43,724 bases of DNA from NCBI GenBank assembly GCA_947632555.1, contig CANRPU010000019.1:1-43724 (forward strand). Reading direction: 5' to 3'. A model generated the notes under the pieces. It had not been told where the DNA came from. It did not search any database and was given only the letters and a program-made list of their open reading frames with translations. How positions within the stretch are numbered: the stretch's first letter is position 1; the number at the start of each line of letters is the position of its first letter. Source of the DNA: an uncultured Lachnospiraceae bacterium (GTDB taxonomy: Bacteria; Bacillota; Clostridia; Lachnospirales; Lachnospiraceae). This document shows, in pieces, positions 1 to 7,241 of the stretch. A program made the translations under genes and the position numbers.

Positions 1-1137
1 TCGTCCCGCTCGATTTCCAGGGCGGTCGTGTCGAAAGCCGTCCGCAGCGCAAGGTCGAACTGACCGATGATGGCGTCCTTCTGTGAAATCAGCTTATTGA
101 CCGCCGCCACGAAAAGCTGCTCGATCTCCTCCTCGTAGAAGTGCGGTGAGGAGCATTTTTCGTCGCCCTCGAACTTGTGATTGCACTGCCAGATGACGCG
201 GCGGTATTTATCGGTGGAGTGCCAGGTCTTGGAGCCGTACCAGCCGCCGCAGATTCCGCATTTTATCCTGCTGGAGAAAAGGTGGACGCCGCTGTGCCGT
301 CCACGGCGCTGCTGTTTCTGTTCCAACGCACGCTGCACCATCTCGAAAACCTCCGGCTGGATAATCGCCTCGTGGTTTTCCTCGACGTAGTATTGCAGGA
401 TCTCGGCCTCGTTGACCTTCTTCTTTTTGGTGAGGAAGTCGACCGTGTAGCTTTTCTGAAAGAGCGCGTCGCCCTTGTACTTCTCGTTTGTGAGAATGCG
501 CCGCACCGCGCCGGCGTTCCATTTTTCCTTGCCGGACGGTGACTGCCTCTTTCTCGTTCAGTACAAGGTTCCCGTCCGGGCCGCGGTCGTAGCCGAGGAA
601 CCGCGCAAACGGAACTGTGATCTTTCCGCCGGCGAACCGCTTTCTCTGTCCCCAGGTGCAGTTCTCCGAGATGGAGCGGCTTTCTTCCTGCGCCAGCGAG
701 GACATGATGGTGATGAGCAGTTCGCCCTTGCTGTCCAGCGTCCAGATGTTCTCTTTTTCAAAGTATATCTCGACGCCTTTCTCCTTCAGCTTCCGAACCG
801 TTGTGAGACTGTCGACCGTGTTCCTGGCGAAGCGGCTGACCGACTTTGTAACGATGAGGTCGATTTTGCCCGCCAGCGCATCCGACACCATGCGCTTGAA
901 GCCCTCGCGGTGCTTCGTGTTGGTGCCGGTGATGCCCTCGTCGGTGTAGACCTCCACGAACTCCCAATCGTCCCGCCCTTTGATGTAGGTGGTGTAGTAG
1001 TCAACCTGGGCGGCGTAGCTGGTCTGCTGTTCCTCGCTGTCCGTGGAAACACGAGCATAGGCGGCGGTGCGGCGTTTTTTCTTCTCGTTAATCGGCGATG
1101 CCGTGTATCGGCTGATCGTCGCCGGAATGCCGCCTAT
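1..1137 (-). pseudogene. large serine recombinase, decayed and cut by the window edge
   Basis: This is a resolvase/invertase-type site-specific recombinase of the large serine (TnpX/TndX-like) group. Read leftward from about 1137 it begins with the catalytic-domain signature YARVSTDSEEQ, including the active-site Ser, and continues through DEGITG, SRFARN and LAQEESRS. After the residues NEKEAVTVR (near position 534) the frame changes. The other frame resumes with GKEKWNAGAVRRILTNEKYKG, a zinc-ribbon-like CGICG...CNH segment and a basic C-terminal region that runs off the window start. Family members normally have about 28 more residues at the junction, so I infer a deletion of roughly 85 bases that also shifted the frame. 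The 5' end is damaged too: a TAA (1138-1140) lies in frame just upstream and no proper start is visible. The protein is therefore probably inactive. Family assignment is firm; the deletion size is inferred from family memory. Confidence 0.85.
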
Positions 1138-1253
1138 TTATGAGCCTTATCTAAAGAAGCTTCAAATTCTTCTGCAGAAGGAAGTTTTAGAGATTTCAGC
1201 ATGATCACATCTATCTGTCCTTTAGAAGAAACGGTTACTATCTGAGTATTCAT
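1134..1253 (-). pseudogene. AbrB/SpoVT-type antitoxin remnant with internal deletion
   Basis: A 39-codon frame on the minus strand has an excellent AGGAGG ribosome binding site just upstream of ATG 1251-1253. Its start (NTQIVTVSSKGQI) matches the AbrB/MazE/SpoVT swapped-hairpin DNA-binding family. It then jumps straight to DVIMLKSLKLPSAEEFEASL, which is normally the region after the DNA-binding fold. The intervening residues of the AbrB fold (about 24, an in-frame loss) are missing. The C-terminus is cut at KAHK by the stop at 1134-1136, where recombinase sequence begins. Such small AbrB proteins commonly sit beside recombinases or toxins in Lachnospiraceae mobile elements. As it stands it cannot form a normal AbrB fold, so I call it a pseudogene. 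It may still be translated, because start and ribosome binding site are intact. Confidence 0.65.
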
Positions 1254-1515
1254 TTATTGCGTCCTCCTTTGAGTAAGATTTAATAAAATTCATTGATTGT
1301 TTTGGAGATTTATGATAGTATGAAAGGGATATTTAATACCCTTTCCCAATGCTGTATGCGGGAAGGAGAACAATACCATCAGCGGCCGGAGCCTTGGAGG
1401 CTTTAAAAAGGCAAAAGATTTTACAGAAAAATGCGGTAAATGCGCATGATCAGTATAATTTTACGAGAGAAAGAAACAGGCGGAAAGCCTTGAAAATCGG
1501 AGGTTTTGGGATAGA
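1254..1515. other. gap between the AbrB remnant and the pyrE fragment
   Basis: No convincing gene is present. A short frame with GKENNTISGRSLGGFKK ends at about 1432 and resembles nothing I can name. The stretch presumably carries the divergent promoter of the AbrB remnant and debris of the host junction. Confidence 0.3.
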
Positions 1516-1596
1516 ATGGAGCAGTACAAGCAGGAATTTATCGAGTTTTTGCCTGCCCATTTTGTAATATACCCTAAAATGCTCTCAAATGCTTGA
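1516..1596 (+). pseudogene. pyrE: pyrE 5' fragment (orotate phosphoribosyltransferase N-terminus)
   Basis: A 26-codon frame starts MEQYKQEFIEF. From memory this matches the first 11 residues of orotate phosphoribosyltransferase in Lachnospiraceae. After that (from about 1549) the sequence, LPAHFVIYPKML and stop, no longer resembles PyrE, so the gene is broken after codon 11. The likely meaning is a junction between host chromosome and mobile element in the 5' end of pyrE, or a duplicated target segment carried by the element. The match is short, so chance resemblance cannot be excluded. Confidence 0.4.
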
Positions 1597-1677
1597 TTTT
1601 ACAAGGGTTGCGGACTTTTTTGATTAAAAGCAAGTTATCATAATTTACCGCAAAATAACGTAGTTTGATGAAAAAAA

Positions 1678-1799
1678 GTGTGTAGTAAAGTGTGTAGTAG
1701 CGCATATAGTAAGTCGAATAATGGATTCACCAAATATCAATATTGTCAGGTATTCGCCCATGTGTTTGTTGCAGTTCAGGCACATGGGCGTACTTGGTG
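1678..1799. repeat. att-like repeat region: tandem GTGTGTAGTA and nested inverted repeat
   Basis: GTGTGTAGTA occurs twice (1678-1687 and 1690-1699, period 12). About 55 bp later a perfect 10-bp inverted repeat, CGCCCATGTG (1755-1764) and CACATGGGCG (1781-1790), is nested inside a weaker CACCAA/TTGGTG pair (1728-1733 and 1794-1799). Short direct repeats next to a dyad are typical of arm and core binding sites of tyrosine recombinases. The proximity to the pyrE break suggests an old attachment region. No integrase gene accompanies it, so the assignment is an inference. The hairpin has no T-run and is not a good terminator. Confidence 0.35.
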
Positions 1800-1818
1800 A
1801 TATCGGCAAGTTTAATTA

Positions 1819-1846
1819 TTGACGGTTACTAACGATTTTTTATAAA
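1819..1846 (+). promoter_or_regulatory. putative promoter of the Shedu-like gene
   Basis: TTGACG (1819-1824) and TATAAA (1841-1846) are separated by 16 bp, about 70 bp upstream of the ATG at 1918. It fits a sigma-A promoter and would start transcription near 1853. Confidence 0.45.
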
Positions 1847-1917
1847 AATGTAACACCAGTAGTAGTTCTAAGCATTTAATAATTTGGACTATTTTCAGTG
1901 AAGAGAGGGATTAGAAT

Positions 1918-2547
1918 ATGATAAAGAATCTACCAAGTAATTTCTATTTATTTGATTATGGATGGCACAAGGGTATTGACTTTAATATGGAGTCAGAATT
2001 ATTTGTCAAGGCACTAGACCTTGCACAAAAAGAAAACGATATTCAGAAATATATTAAAGATGGTGAAAAGTGGTTTATTCCTGCTTCCATCATGGAAGAT
2101 TATGATTTTGGTCACCATTGGGCGTATCTTGTTCCAGAGCAGTCACTCGGGTCGACATATCGTGTGGATTACATGATTATAGGGAAGAACTCTAGTGGTT
2201 ACCACATTATTTTTATGGAATTTGAGGATGTTAATATCGATTATAGGTTACAAAGTTCTCATACTGAAACAGAAGGAGTTAGGAGAGGATTAGCACAAAT
2301 ACGGGATTGGAAAAGATGGATGGATAATAACAGAAATTATTTTTTTAGAAATCCTGGCCTTGCTGAGATTGTTAGTAATGTTCCTTCATGGGGAATCAAT
2401 TATTGTTTGGTTGTAAGTAGGCGAGCTCGGATGGATGATATTGCAAATCAAATGCGAGGCCAGATGCAACATGAAATTTCTGATCTTCATATAGTTTCGT
2501 ATGATAGACTTGCTGATAATATTAAAAGGTTATCAAATGGTTTTTAA
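1918..2547 (+). CDS. Shedu-like (DUF4263-type) PD-(D/E)XK nuclease-fold protein
   Basis: This 209-residue protein of an AT-rich island has a GAGAGGG ribosome binding site. Its middle portion follows the pattern of the DUF4263 domain of Shedu antiphage proteins: a strand with Asp (YRVDYMII), a strand with the acidic pair (IIFMEFEDVN, where family members often show E-x-K), then a helix with Gln (GLAQIRDWKRW). The C-terminus (INYCLVVSRRARMDDIANQM...LHIVSYDRL) also resembles the end of that domain, which usually reads as an Arg-rich loop followed by a strand ending in YD. The protein is short and lacks the long variable N-terminal domain of classical SduA. The E-x-E in place of E-x-K needs checking. 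The likely role is antiphage or plasmid-exclusion DNA cleavage; this is an inference from fold and setting. Confidence 0.6.
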   Translation: MIKNLPSNFYLFDYGWHKGIDFNMESELFVKALDLAQKENDIQKYIKDGEKWFIPASIMEDYDFGHHWAYLVPEQSLGSTYRVDYMIIGKNSSGYHIIFMEFEDVNIDYRLQSSHTETEGVRRGLAQIRDWKRWMDNNRNYFFRNPGLAEIVSNVPSWGINYCLVVSRRARMDDIANQMRGQMQHEISDLHIVSYDRLADNIKRLSNGF

Positions 2548-2741
2548 TTTGGGTCGAGAAAAAGAACTGTTAGATTACATTTTATAGGGACAGAGACGTT
2601 ATTTATTTGTCTATATGGAAAAGAATGAAAGCATATTTCTTATGTGCAAAAAGGATATTGCCAAAACAAAAAGTATGAGGCATAATAATAGGACGATAAA
2701 ATATCATGATTGACTCCGTGTTATAAAGAAGGCGAATGAAC
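2548..2741 (+). other. AT-rich spacer between the two cargo genes
   Basis: A 190-base AT-rich gap carries no convincing gene or terminator. The downstream gene has its own AAGAAGG ribosome binding site at 2726-2732. Confidence 0.3.
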
Positions 2742-3839
2742 ATGAGTGATAATAAAAATATTGCAAATAAGAATATTGAATTATATATATTATTATTTCA
2801 GCTTTTTAGAAAATGTAATTTGGCATATATACTGCATAAAAAGACGCGTAAATCTATTTTTTCAAATTGGTTGTTTATTGCAATACCAATTTTGATGTAT
2901 GCTGTTAATCTTTTTATAATTATTTTAAATGATGCGTTTTGGAATCCAACTATAAAAATGTCTTTTGTTTCAGATATAAGCAATAGTGTAGTTTTAACAG
3001 TATTATTTTTTGTATCCTTTTATTTATCAAGTTATTATCCTTCTATGTTTGATGAATGGATAATAAATGGTTTGGATAAAGTGTACTTTAGAAAATTAAC
3101 ACAAAAATATGATAATAAATTTAATTCCAGATTTTATGTTTTCTTTTTAGGGGCAATTTTATTAATTATAGGAGGTTTAGCGGGATATTCCTTTTATTCT
3201 TATTCATTGACGCATAATAGTATAGGAATCTGGATATATCATATAGGAATATTTGGTAGAGTATATTACGGTATAATACTAGGAATATTATGGTATCATT
3301 CATTATCATTATTGGGCATGGCATTATCGGGGGGATATGCAATTTTTTGGAGTCTAAAAGACAAGGCATTAAATTATGTCAAAGAGTATTATAATAAAAA
3401 CACAAGTATAGTAATTGCAGTTAATTTTTTGATATGTACTTTTTCATATGGTTTGTTTTATATATTAGGTGCAATTCTTTTTATTCTGAATGATAAAATT
3501 GCTGAAAAGCAAAATGAGATTATTAATACCTTTTCAAATGATGTAGCAGCCTTTTTTCTAATCGTTATTGTTTTGTTGCTTGTGATAGCTGCTTTTGTAC
3601 CGTTACAGGAACTTTTTAAATTTATGCAAAAAGAAAAAAAATTGCGTCTAAGAGATTATGAACAAAAAATATTACAAACTTCCATTGTTGAGGAAAAAGA
3701 GAAATTAATTAAAGAAAGAGGAAAACTGGTTAGACAATTTCCTATTATTACATCAGTATCCAATAAACTTTTTATAATAATTTCTATTGGGATTCCACTA
3801 ATTGGTATCATATTCCAAGGTATGGAATTATTTGGTTGA
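2742..3839 (+). CDS. multipass membrane protein of unknown function
   Basis: A hydrophobic protein of about 365 residues has seven to eight predicted membrane segments. Two are near the N-terminus (about residues 45-65 and 80-100), a pair lies near 135-155 and 165-200, further segments are near 225-250 and 270-300, and a final one follows a charged, coiled-coil-like cytosolic stretch (QKEKKLRLRDYEQKILQTSIVEEK is broken here by many Lys/Glu) and ends the protein. I do not recognise the family. Two ATGs are possible, at 2736 and 2742; I prefer 2742 because the AAGAAGG at 2726-2732 is then 9 bases away. The codon use is strongly AT-rich, unlike the replication genes that follow, which points to recent acquisition together with the Shedu-like gene. 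The two could be a defence pair, but nothing in the sequence proves it. Confidence 0.6.
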   Translation: MSDNKNIANKNIELYILLFQLFRKCNLAYILHKKTRKSIFSNWLFIAIPILMYAVNLFIIILNDAFWNPTIKMSFVSDISNSVVLTVLFFVSFYLSSYYPSMFDEWIINGLDKVYFRKLTQKYDNKFNSRFYVFFLGAILLIIGGLAGYSFYSYSLTHNSIGIWIYHIGIFGRVYYGIILGILWYHSLSLLGMALSGGYAIFWSLKDKALNYVKEYYNKNTSIVIAVNFLICTFSYGLFYILGAILFILNDKIAEKQNEIINTFSNDVAAFFLIVIVLLLVIAAFVPLQELFKFMQKEKKLRLRDYEQKILQTSIVEEKEKLIKERGKLVRQFPIITSVSNKLFIIISIGIPLIGIIFQGMELFG

Positions 3840-4013
3840 TTGTTAACCATATTCATGAAGTTTGGGAAATTAGAGTTTTTGCTTTTCAGCCCACAAGGAC
3901 TTAAGCAATTTCTTGTGGTATCAATTTTTATATTTGTAATAAGCTGTAAAAAAATTATTAAGAAGATATATTATGCCTTCAGGAGAACTATAAAACCACA
4001 AAGGAGGCATCAT

Positions 4014-4143
4014 ATGTCAAAATATCAACTATAGATTAAACAGGTGGTGGACTATCCATGCTGCCGCATTTACGGACAGTTCGTTTAGTCACTGATGTTA
4101 GACCGGATCATTCGCATAAGCGGGGGCTCCGGTCTTTTTTTGT
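4014..4143 (+). pseudogene. relic of the 5' end of the rep-like gene at 7242
   Basis: From the ribosome binding site (AAGGAGG) through about 45 codons, this stretch is a clear but degraded copy of the beginning of the gene at 7242. Both start MS-YQL, contain VDYP-CRIY and end GSGLF. The relic has in-frame TAG stops where the intact copy has CAG (after YQL, and in the segment after the CRIYGQF match), so it is not translated. The duplication shows that a related replication module once ended here, or that recombination between two such modules built the present arrangement. Its last bases now form a terminator-like hairpin. Confidence 0.8.
4100..4141 (+). terminator. hairpin with T-run at the end of the rep relic
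   Basis: AGACCGGA (4100-4107) pairs with TCCGGTCT (4128-4135) and is followed at once by a run of T. It looks like a Rho-independent terminator insulating parA from the AT-rich cargo. The same dyad, with different bases, lies in the intact gene at 7326-7365. Confidence 0.55.
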
Positions 4144-4147
4144 AAGG

Positions 4148-4176
4148 TGTTTTATAGCTAAGCAAACTTCTATAAT
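4148..4176 (+). promoter_or_regulatory. putative parA promoter
   Basis: A consensus -10 TATAAT (4171-4176) sits 60 bp upstream of the parA ATG. The -35 (TGTTTT at 4148-4153, 17 bp away) is poor, so regulation or activation is possible. Confidence 0.35.
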
Positions 4177-4235
4177 CCTTGCTACGGTATAGGAAGTACA
4201 CACTATTAATCATTTTTTCTTACGGAGGTAAAATC

Positions 4236-5036
4236 ATGTGTAAAATCATAGCGCTTGCTAATCAAAAGGGTGGCGTAGGCAAGACCACCACTGCCGGCAG
4301 TCTGGGAATCGGGCTGGCAAAGAAAGGAAAGAGAGTCCTGCTGATCGATGCGGATGCGCAGGGTAGTCTTACCGCAAGCCTCGGCTTTACCGAGCCGGAC
4401 AAGCTGGAGATCACTCTAGCCAATGTTCTGGAAAAAATCATCAATGATAACGCCATAAATGGCACTGATATGGAGCCGGACTACGGTATTTTAAAACATA
4501 ATGAAGGAGTCGATCTGATGCCTGGAAATATTGAATTGTCAGGTCTTGAGGTTTCGCTCGTGAACATAATGAGCCGGGAACTGGTCCTGAAAAATTATGT
4601 GGAACTGGTAAAGGACAGATACGATTATATTTTGATTGATTGTACTCCGTCACTCGGCATGATGACAATAAACGCTCTGGCTTGTGCGGACAGTATCCTG
4701 ATCCCTGTTCAGGCGGCCTATCTGCCCGTGAAAGGATTAGAACAGCTAATCAAAACAATAGGAAAGGTCAAGAGACAGATCAATCCTGCATTGGAGATAG
4801 AGGGCATACTGCTGACAATGGTGGATGCCCGTACTAATTATGCTAAGGACGTAACAGCGCTTCTGATCGAAAATTACGGAAACAGAGTGCGGATATTCAA
4901 GAACAGTATACCCATGTCCGTGAGAGCTGCTGAAACGTCCGCAGAGGGTATCAGTATATACAGGCATGATCCGAAAGGCAGGGTTGCCAAGGCCTATCAA
5001 TCATTAACGGAGGAGGTGATCGCCAATGGCAGGTAA
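4236..5036 (+). CDS. parA: ParA/Soj-type partition ATPase
   Basis: The protein is 266 residues counted from ATG 4236, chosen because ACGGAGGT lies just upstream; longer in-frame starts lack such a site. It carries the deviant Walker A box KGGVGKTTT near residue 11, the LLIDADAQG Walker A' strand, and the Walker B-like DYILIDCTPSLG. This is the complete signature of a ParA/MinD-type ATPase. In plasmids and large ICEs, ParA forms ATP-dependent gradients on the nucleoid and, with ParB bound at parS, distributes copies to daughter cells. Its stop overlaps parB by 11 bases, so the two are translationally coupled. This is the first gene of the balanced-composition backbone, behind a terminator-like hairpin. 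Confidence 0.95.
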   Translation: MCKIIALANQKGGVGKTTTAGSLGIGLAKKGKRVLLIDADAQGSLTASLGFTEPDKLEITLANVLEKIINDNAINGTDMEPDYGILKHNEGVDLMPGNIELSGLEVSLVNIMSRELVLKNYVELVKDRYDYILIDCTPSLGMMTINALACADSILIPVQAAYLPVKGLEQLIKTIGKVKRQINPALEIEGILLTMVDARTNYAKDVTALLIENYGNRVRIFKNSIPMSVRAAETSAEGISIYRHDPKGRVAKAYQSLTEEVIANGR

Positions 5037-5913
5037 GACAGGAAGCGCGGCAAAGATCAGATTGACTAACTTTGACGAACTGTTTCACACGGACAGCATT
5101 CCGCCAGGAACGGAACAGGTGCAGGAGATCCCGCTTACCGAATTGCATGATTTTAAGGGGCATCCTTTTCGGGTGCTGGACGATGAAAAAATGCGGGAAA
5201 CAGTTGAAAGCATCCGCAAAAACGGCGTACTTATGCCCGGTATCGCAAGACCGGGGAAAGATGGCGGCTATGAACTTGTTTCCGGTCATCGGCGGAAACG
5301 CGGATGTGAACTGGCGGGGATTCCGACTATGCCGGTCTTTGTAAGAAATTACAGTGATGATGAAGCGGTCATTGTCATGGTGGATACGAATATCCAACGG
5401 GAAGATATTTTACCCAGTGAAAAGGCAAAAGCCTACAATATGAAATACGAAGCCATGAAGCATCAAGGCAGGAAAGGGAGTGGGAACAGTCTGGACGAGG
5501 TGGGAGAAACTGCAGGCGAAAGCGGGAAGACTGTTCAGAGATATATCTGTCTGGCGCGTCTGTCAGACGAACTGCTCTCCATGGTGGACAGAAAAGAGAT
5601 CGGCCTGATGCAAGGAGTTGATATTTCTTTTTTGGGCAGTCAGGAACAACAGTGGGTAAAAGATGTTTTGGATGAAACAGATATTTCCATCTCCAGGAAG
5701 CAGGCGGCAGCTTTGAAGGAGTGTGGGAAAAAAGGGGAACTGACACAGCCGCTTGTAAGGCAGATCCTGACAGGAGCAAAACGCCAGGAGCGAAAAATAA
5801 CGATCCGTATAGATAAAATCGTCCAATATTTTCCAGACAGCTATTCCGGGGAAGAGATTGAAAATGTTATCTTGTCCCTTTTGGAGAAGTGGAAAAAGGA
5901 GGGAGCTGTTTGA
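5026..5913 (+). CDS. parB: ParB/Spo0J-type centromere-binding protein
   Basis: This 295-residue ParB family protein shows the order expected of the family. The N-terminal ParB/sulfiredoxin-type CTPase domain has the box GYELVSGHRRKRGCELAG (about residues 85-102) and DTNIQREDILPSEKAKAY. The central helix-turn-helix is around GETAGESGKTVQRYICLARL, and a C-terminal segment is probably used for dimerisation. The start at 5026 lies inside parA and has GGAGGTGAT upstream. It should load at a parS-like palindrome and slide as a CTP-dependent clamp. No consensus Bacillus-type parS was found, but the near-palindromic arms at 7052-7077 and 7141-7166 are candidate binding sites. Confidence 0.93.
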   Translation: MAGKTGSAAKIRLTNFDELFHTDSIPPGTEQVQEIPLTELHDFKGHPFRVLDDEKMRETVESIRKNGVLMPGIARPGKDGGYELVSGHRRKRGCELAGIPTMPVFVRNYSDDEAVIVMVDTNIQREDILPSEKAKAYNMKYEAMKHQGRKGSGNSLDEVGETAGESGKTVQRYICLARLSDELLSMVDRKEIGLMQGVDISFLGSQEQQWVKDVLDETDISISRKQAAALKECGKKGELTQPLVRQILTGAKRQERKITIRIDKIVQYFPDSYSGEEIENVILSLLEKWKKEGAV

Positions 5914-7079
5914 AAATGGGGTATTTGACCAGCGGGAATGAGATTGTTGATGCGATGGGAACGATCAATATATCAGGGAACATCATTCCATCCGTATGGT
6001 ACAAGACGATCACGAAGGAGAGCGGGAAACCGTATCTCCTTGCGATTGTGATTCTGGCGGATATTGTGTACTGGTACCGTCCTACGGAGGTGCGGGATCA
6101 GGGAACCGGACATATCCTTGGGTGGAAAAAGAAATTTTCGGAGGATATATTAAGGCAGAGTTACCAATATTATGCAGAATTGTTCGGTGAATCAAAGAAG
6201 ACTGTTAAAATGGCAGTGGACAGACTGGAGCAGTTACAGGTAATAAGAAGACAGTTCCGCACAGTAGCTTTTGGGGAAGGGCTTATTTCCAATAATGTAA
6301 TGTATGTTGAATTGATACCGCAAACACTGTACCGCCTGACATTTCCTGAGAAGATCCCTGCAGCGGATGGAGAGGATATTCCGTATGCGGGAGGGGCTGG
6401 TGACAAAATGGGAGGGAGCCTCCCTACAAAACCGGATACCCCTATGGAAATTTTGGGAGGGAGGGGTGTACCAAATGGGATACAGGTATCACCCGGAGCG
6501 GATATAGCACATGACCGATCGGGACATACCCTCCTGACAGACAGGGATACAGGTAATTCCCAAAACAGCAGGACAAATACATATATTTCACCAGATGATT
6601 CCAGTGGAGATTTCAATCCTATCTATTCCTCAGATACTTCTGCTAAGCGGAGTGACAGAGAAATGGATGCAGACAGATACCGTGAACTGATCAAAAGGAA
6701 CATTGAATACGATCATCATATGGCGTTTGACAACCGCCAGGACAGAGAACTCTTTGAAGAACTTTACGAGGTGATATGTGAGATTGTATGCGTCAGGCAT
6801 ACTACGGTGAGGATTGGAGGTGAGGAATATCCCTATGAGATCGTGAAGTCCAGATTCCTAAAGCTGGACAGCGGGCATCTTGAGTATGTGATGGGCTGTA
6901 TGCGGCAGACAACCGCAAAGATAGGCAATATCAAGGCATATATGATAACAGCTTTGTTTAATGCGCCTTCCACAATAAACCATTACTATCAGCAGGAGGT
7001 CCAGCATGATATGTATGGCGGAAGATGGGCAGACAAAGGAATATTTACGGCAACTTCTGGACACTGTGACCAGAAGTGA
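5910..7079 (+). CDS. DUF6017 / replication-initiator-A-like protein
   Basis: The protein is about 389 residues. The N-terminal part (around residues 20-140) resembles the RepA_N/replisome organiser winged-helix region, with SVWYKTI, ADIVYWY, and FGESKKTVKMAVDRLEQLQVIRR as recognition helix and wing. A low-complexity Gly/Pro/Ser linker (about 145-250) follows. The conserved C-terminal DUF6017 domain has RELIKRNIEYDHH, FEELYEVICEIVC, YPYEIVKSRFLKL and NHYYQQEVQHDMYGG. Similar proteins lie beside ParA/ParB in Lachnospiraceae plasmids and ICEs and are thought to initiate replication. TTG 5910 is preferred because AGGAGGG is 6-7 bases upstream; ATG 5916 is the alternative. The gene overlaps the end of parB. 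Its stop codon lies at the end of a 26-bp inverted-repeat arm. Confidence 0.85.
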   Translation: MKMGYLTSGNEIVDAMGTINISGNIIPSVWYKTITKESGKPYLLAIVILADIVYWYRPTEVRDQGTGHILGWKKKFSEDILRQSYQYYAELFGESKKTVKMAVDRLEQLQVIRRQFRTVAFGEGLISNNVMYVELIPQTLYRLTFPEKIPAADGEDIPYAGGAGDKMGGSLPTKPDTPMEILGGRGVPNGIQVSPGADIAHDRSGHTLLTDRDTGNSQNSRTNTYISPDDSSGDFNPIYSSDTSAKRSDREMDADRYRELIKRNIEYDHHMAFDNRQDRELFEELYEVICEIVCVRHTTVRIGGEEYPYEIVKSRFLKLDSGHLEYVMGCMRQTTAKIGNIKAYMITALFNAPSTINHYYQQEVQHDMYGGRWADKGIFTATSGHCDQK

Positions 7080-7166
7080 GACAATGGAGAAAAGGCAACT
7101 GCAATGAAGGATTTGTGGCTGCCTTTCTCTATAAGATATAACTTCTGGTCACAGTGTCCAGAAGTT
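7052..7166. repeat. 26-bp perfect inverted repeat around an inner hairpin; candidate origin or parS locus
   Basis: The left arm (7052-7077) and right arm (7141-7166) are exact reverse complements over 26 bases. Each arm is itself a near-palindrome centred on CAC/GTG (ACTTCTGG then CAC, GTG, CCAGAAGT). Between them a second stem pairs GAGAAAAGGCA (7087-7097) with TGCCTTTCTC (7120-7129). The left arm contains the last codons and stop of the DUF6017 gene. There is no T-run after the right arm, so this is not an ordinary terminator. Nested dyads between two replication genes suit an origin, an initiator site or a ParB site. Confidence 0.75.
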
Positions 7167-7241
7167 ATAGGACTGGAAAAATGAAATTTCTTAACAGAAT
7201 CTTAACTCTACAAAATAAAAGAGTAACAAAGGAGGCACAAG

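Noticed and set aside
475..1143. Long plus-strand open frame of 222 codons
   Set aside because: It is antisense to the serine recombinase remnant, has no ribosome binding site and no recognisable protein; the minus strand carries clear recombinase motifs.
1323..1344. Dyad AAAGGG...CCCTTT
   Set aside because: Only six pairs with an AT-rich loop that does not pair further; too weak to name as a terminator or operator.
1349..1567. 72-codon plus-strand frame
   Set aside because: It has no family resemblance and overlaps the short pyrE-like start in another frame; composition looks random.
3840..4034. 64-codon frame after the membrane protein
   Set aside because: It lacks a ribosome binding site, runs through the Shine-Dalgarno of the rep relic and resembles no protein.
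7052..7166. Terminal inverted repeats of an insertion sequence
   Set aside because: The arms enclose only about 63 bases with a small hairpin and no transposase, and one arm is part of a gene end; a regulatory or origin role fits better.
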